This document shows, one piece after another, positions 59,437 to 64,000 of a stretch of 64,000 bases of DNA. Position 1 is the first letter of the stretch, and every line of letters begins with the position of its first letter. Origin of the DNA: Plectosphaerella cucumerina (lineage: Eukaryota; Ascomycota; Sordariomycetes; Glomerellales; Plectosphaerellaceae); the NCBI GenBank assembly GCA_020746995.1, contig JAGPXD010000002.1, positions 6,944,001 through 7,008,000 of the forward strand. The letters are read 5' to 3'. Position numbers and translations under genes: made by a program. The notes beneath the pieces were generated by a model that saw nothing but the letters and a program-made list of their open reading frames with translations, did no database searches and was not told the DNA's origin.

Positions 59437-62400
59437 ATGACATGACTACGGGACGTCCCCTCCCACGTTGTATCGTGGCGGACACACACGTTGGGGAGAG
59501 GGGAGGGCATCGTGGGCCGCCCCTCTTTGGACTTTGAAGGGGACTTTTCCTTATCTGGTGGTGTTCGTCCGTCCGGAGGGTTATGCACGTGACTCGCGTG
59601 AGTGTCTTGAAGGTTCTGGAAGCACGTGCGTGGCTGGGAGAAACAAGCTGGTTGACTACACACAGTCTGGGGAGGTGGGATGATCTTCAAGGGCTGCTGT
59701 TGGGAAGTCTTGGGCCAGAGGCGTCTGTGTGCCATGTCTACAGAACGACGGAGCTGGACGACACCTGTGCCGTGCGTACCTACCCACGAGGATCTCCAGC
59801 GATATTCCGATGAGGCGACAGACTGGGCGCCTGAAGCGTCTCGCGAGTCTGTTTGTCGCCTTGGTTTGTTCGGACTTGCTTCATCATGTGGGACAAATGA
59901 TGGGCTGGCGCACTATGGCTTTAAGTGCGGCGGAGTCGAGCCGTGGTGCTGTTTTGGCTTTGAGACCTCAGCTAAGTTGACAACACTCAACTCCCTGGGT
60001 CTTCGGCCTATACAGATCAATCATAGGCTGAGTATAGAAACTGATACGTTGACAGATACAAGGTTACTCGCGTTTACAGTGCCTCTCAGCCTTGTTCGTC
60101 TTCTTCTGCAAGCATAAGATATGAAACGGTTTTCTGAAGCCGAGAAACTGGATCAATAGCTCCGGACCTTCGGCGAAAGAAACAAAAAACAGTCCCAAGC
60201 ATCCCATCGGACATAAATCTCCCGTCACTAAAGTGGTACACGCGTCACCATCAAGCGAGCGCAGGCTCCCTTCGACACCTGCACACCGAAGCAGACCCCA
60301 GGCTGAACCCTGAATCTGATCCTGACCGAGCCATCTCACCCTACGTCCTGCAGTCAAAGTAACACAAGACCAGCACGGCCAACGCCGTGGCGCCATGCAT
60401 ATGCACACGGCATGTGGAATCGGGTCGCCCGCTCGCTCTTTGTCGGCTCACGACGGGCGGGCATCGATCGAGAGGGGGCCAGCGCGCAAGCGCGGCAGCT
60501 GGCTCACTTGTGAGGTCGTACACATCGAACCCCCCCCCCTCCCCCTCCATGGCGACATGATGCAAAGGACGGCCTCGGTGTAACACGACATATGACGGGG
60601 CTTGTCGCCCTAGGTCGCCTACGGTGAGGCGCACCCCTCGGTGCATATGTCGGCATGGATTCCGGCGTGCATTTGCCCAATTATGCCGTCTGCGTTGAGA
60701 GGACGCGGCCTGCGTACACGATTTATCCTGTCTCAGCGCGCTGGAGGTACTCCGTCGGCATGGCGCGCGGCCTGCTTCGACATGGCTCTCTGGCGATTGG
60801 GTTTGAGGGGGGCCTGCGAACGGCATCAAGATGCGACATGTCGAACGTGCACGCATGCATGGCCCCCAAGGAGAGGGGCGGCAGGCACCTGGCGGGCTCA
60901 CGACACGGAGGTCACCTGGCCACTCGTCCGCCTCGCGGCCAATTCGCCAGCCTCACCTCGGCGGCGGCAGGTCTTATAGGCTGCATACCGGGGTGCGTGG
61001 CCTACGGGAGTGTAGATCACTGCGGGAGAGCCAACGACGACAACGACTCAGACGTGCGGACGGGTCGGTCCTCCATGTCGAATTTGATCTCCGGATCGTA
61101 CTGAATCAGCAGGTCGACTGGCCCGCCGAGTCTGCAGGCGTCCCCATCCATCAGGTCAGCCCGGACGAGCACATACCGATCGGGTGCGCGGGGGATCGCA
61201 GGACGGCTTCCCCTCCGCACTCGAGTCGCGTTCGTGGGTTGAGGTAGCGGTACTTCCGGGGAGACGCATTTTCGGAGTTGATATGTGAGCGCCAACCACA
61301 TGGACACGGCCGCAGCACAGCACAGCACAGGGGTTGTTGTCTGCTTGATGGAGGGGCGGGCGGCACGGCGCTTCTGTTTCTGTTCCTCTTCCCTGGCCCC
61401 TCCTTTTGTTTGTCGGGTCGTTTCTGCGGGATCAGGTTTTGCTTTTTCCGTGCCGCTCGCCCTGCCCTGCCCTGCGCCCCCGCGTCCGGGTGTGTGGTTT
61501 GTTTGCGCCTTTGTATCGTCTCGCTTGTCTACGAGGACCTGGTTCGAGTCCAGGGGTGTGGGTGTGCGTGCGGCGCAGGCGAACCAGAGGGCGCGCGTGG
61601 TGATCGCCTGCAGGGGGGGTTTGATGATGAGCTGGGGGGCGTGTTGGTGTAGGCTTGAGAGGGCTGCCTGCGAGTACATGTACCCGCGGACCCAGGGCGT
61701 CGGTGTTTCTATCCCACGTTCGGCCCCTCGTAAATCACCCGTGGCATGGCTGGCGCTGCCCTGCTGGGCTGGCTGGGGGAGGGGGGTGTTGGCCCTCGGC
61801 CGGGGGGATGCGATGCCACGTCAGTCCTCGGTCGACGCACCGAAGCCGGGCGGCACAGGAAGGCCGCTGCGTGACTGCGTCTACCTGCCAGTGGTCTTTC
61901 GTTTCTGGCGACTTGTGTCGGCGGATATGTACGCCGTGGCCATGCCACGCCATGCGCTGTTTGCTCACTTGACCATCTCGCCCGGCCACATCTGACGGCG
62001 CAACAGACAGGCCCCCTACGACACGCCCAACATCCCCCCTGCTTCTTGGCTCGGCCGACACGGTGCGCGGCCGGGCGGCTCGTCACCACTTTTCCGGCGT
62101 CTCGGCCGCCGTCCAGGCCGATCTGGATTTCCGTCTGATGCCGCTGACCGGGGGGCCATGATAGAGCTGCTCAGTTCTCACCGCAGCAGACCGGACCCCA
62201 TGCTTGCTGGCCGGGGGACGTTACTTAGCACCGCCCAGGGTACCGGCGGACCGCGAGATAGAGGCCGTTGGCGATCGCCGGCCCCCTGTCCTTATTCTCC
62301 CCATCACTCATCAACAGCAGCGGAAGCTACAGACATAGCAACGCAACGGCAGCAACGGGCGCTGATGCAGAAGCCCGCATGCCTCGACCGCCCACAGTCA

Positions 62401-62805
62401 GCCTCTCCTGCGGGATGCCCCGGGCTTCGTGTCACGGGGCTCGACGACCAGGGTGGGCTATTATTAAACGTCCGAACACGGAACGAGCCGGGGTCGGACC
62501 TGGCTTGTCGCCCTGCACTCTGACCCTTTCGTCCTCCGGGGCCAGGGGCAGGGGCAGGCAGGTAGGCAGCGAGATTCCCATGTCCGTGAGCCCCTTGTCC
62601 GGCGGCACAGGGCGTCGGTGAGCCAGGCAGGTATGCCTCGGCGGAGACTGGAGTGACATGGCATAGCATGGCATGGCCTGGCCTGGCGAGGTCATCACTC
62701 GCCTACATGAGTTGATATTGTTCGACGTGCAGCAGGTGAGGCCTCCAGATGATACGACATGGAGTGAAAGCAGGGCCGGGGGACGTGTGAACGACAGGAC
62801 CTTTG

Positions 62806-62833
62806 CCCCGACCCCGACCCCGACCCCGACCCG
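62806..62833 (+). repeat. (CCCCGA)n hexanucleotide repeat
   Basis: About four and a half CCCCGA units. The unit differs from the fungal telomere repeat (CCCTAA). Confidence 0.8.
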
Positions 62834-64000
62834 GTCGTCTGTTTCGACGGAGACGATACCGGGAGGAACAAACCTTCGGGGGATATCTACCACGCTGTCG
62901 GAGCCTTCCCCTGCCCTGTCCTGCCTGCCCCGTTGAGGCTCTGCGTACCAGCCTCGCGGGTGCCTACAGCTCGATGGCCGAAAGCTCCCACCGGTGAGAT
63001 CGACCGGTGTAGTGCATGCGGCGCGTTCCTGCTTGGAGGCTCAGCGAGGCAAGGGGCATGTCCACACCGTAGCTGTGTTGTTCGCCGCGGCCGCCTCGCG
63101 CCTGCACACAAAGATGCCTGTTTTTGTTCTGTCCGCCTCCCTGCCAGTGCGACCAGGACCCCGGGCTGTTTTGCTGCAATATATCGGCCGCCATTGCTGA
63201 CAAGCGGTCAGGGTACGTACCATCGAACCCCAGCACTCAGGGGGTTGCCTTCTGCAGCCGCGTCCTGAAAGGGAGCTGCAGCTGTAATGCGCCTCGAAGG
63301 CGCACCGCCGAGGTGAGACACCGAGGGCAGCCCCCTTTTTTCGGTCAGATCAGCGGTGGGCATGCCGGCGTCGTCGTCGTCGAGGTCTCGCTCCGACTTT
63401 TTGGTGGAACGACGAGGCACACTGTCGAGATGACATGTCGGGCGCATCTTCTCTCCCTTCTTCTCTCCCCCCTGGCTTGGTTACACAGCATTGCTAGCTT
63501 GCCTGCCTCCTTATGCTGCCGCATGCGATCACCTTATGCGCTGGCTGGCATGAACAGGGGGCGTGAGCGTTGCGGAGGCAGTCGGTGACGCTTTGGATTG
63601 CCGTCGCATGGCGGTGGTGTAACGACGGAATAGGCTGCGATGCCGATCAGACCACATCAGGGCGGAGAGGCAGATGCATCTCGATACTCGTAGCAGCAGT
63701 GCAGTGTTCAGGGGTGGCATTTGTCATCGACTAGAGGCCTTAGGGGCGAGGTCGATGACAGGTCACTCGTCTGAAGACGCTCTCGGTCAAGGAGGTCACG
63801 CCGATTGGGGGCCTCGTGGGAAAGTATCATGGGCCCCTCTCTTTGACGGATCTTCTGCTCATGTCAGAGCGGAAGGGGCCGGGCGGGCGGCGGGAGGGCG
63901 GCGGGAGGGCCGGCGCGGTGATGACGGGGCGGTGCTTGTCATGTTGATCACGCATCCCTGGGGGATGAAGTGACAGGCGGTGGTGAGACAAGGTCCGCGT

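Larger units (their letters stand above)
47405..64000. other. 16.6-kb region without a recognisable gene
   Basis: I read both strands for domains, plausible exon chains and transposon proteins and found nothing I can support. The longest frames (351 codons at 56091-57146 plus, 287 codons at 48984-49847 minus, 236 codons at 61285-61995 plus) translate to Arg/Pro/Cys-rich sequence without family resemblance. The proximal part must include the PLC1 promoter. Several low-complexity tracts are annotated separately. Unrecognised short or lineage-specific genes cannot be excluded. Confidence 0.5.

Noticed and set aside
61538..61554. A sequence resembling a tRNA T-arm (five-base stem, loop TTCGAGT)
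   Set aside because: No matching acceptor stem, D-arm or anticodon arm is found at the needed distances on this strand.
61017..61679. A minus-strand frame whose last third looked protein-like
   Set aside because: The Asp/Leu-rich end has a plausible composition, but I recognise no family and the remainder is low-complexity.
62806..62833. CCCCGA repeat as possible telomere-like DNA
   Set aside because: The unit is not the fungal telomere repeat and the tract is only about 28 bp, so it is treated as a simple repeat.

Overview
The window looks like a chromosomal segment of a GC-rich filamentous ascomycete, most likely a Sordariomycete. The evidence is short introns (48-84 bp in the well-resolved genes) with GT..AG ends and CTAAC/CTGAC-like branch sites, Zn2Cys6 regulators, a nuclear complex I subunit, an ENA-type Na+ ATPase, a UVE1 endonuclease, a fungal PI-PLC and a Pfa3-type DHHC acyltransferase. 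I support twelve protein-coding genes. I found no convincing tRNA, rRNA, transposon or CRISPR array. The genus cannot be fixed from the sequence alone.

Layout. 0.3-4.8 kb: two convergent transcription factor genes with stop codons 8 bp apart; the second carries two C2H2-type fingers plus a Zn2Cys6 cluster. 5.2-6.1 kb: complex I PSST/NDUFS7, divergent from the second factor across a 438-bp promoter. 7.3-10.7 kb (minus): ENA-type sodium ATPase, with PacC-like GCCAAG sites upstream. 10.75-19.27 kb: 8.5 kb without a recognisable gene. 19.3-22.1 kb: a three-exon membrane RING-H2 protein whose first zinc-ligand pair is split by a long intron and whose RING loop appears to be about 354 residues. 22.2-25.0 kb: no gene, partly AT-rich. 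25.0-27.3 kb: Mn-type superoxide dismutase lacking an obvious presequence, then an NmrA/isoflavone-reductase-like protein. 28.6-30.8 kb: UVE1 UV endonuclease with an alternative mitochondrial N-terminus. 31.5-33.3 kb: vacuolar-type palmitoyltransferase Pfa3. 33.5-36.7 kb (minus): M16-family metallopeptidase, divergent from a ZW10/Dsl1 vesicle-tether subunit at 37.8-40.8 kb. 44.1-47.4 kb (minus): intronless phosphoinositide phospholipase C. 47.4-64 kb: a 16.6-kb stretch with low-complexity repeats and no gene I can support.

The genes do not form a biosynthetic cluster or operon-like system. Several concern stress and signalling: Na+ efflux, superoxide removal, UV repair and phosphoinositide/Ca2+ signalling. 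Others concern membrane traffic (ZW10/Dsl1, Pfa3). High GC at third codon positions creates very long antisense open frames, up to 1052 codons, which I treat as shadows. The observations I rank highest are the RING protein with the expanded loop, the UVE1 dual-start arrangement with a TATA-like box between the two starts, and the acidic tryptophan motifs in the ZW10/Dsl1 protein.
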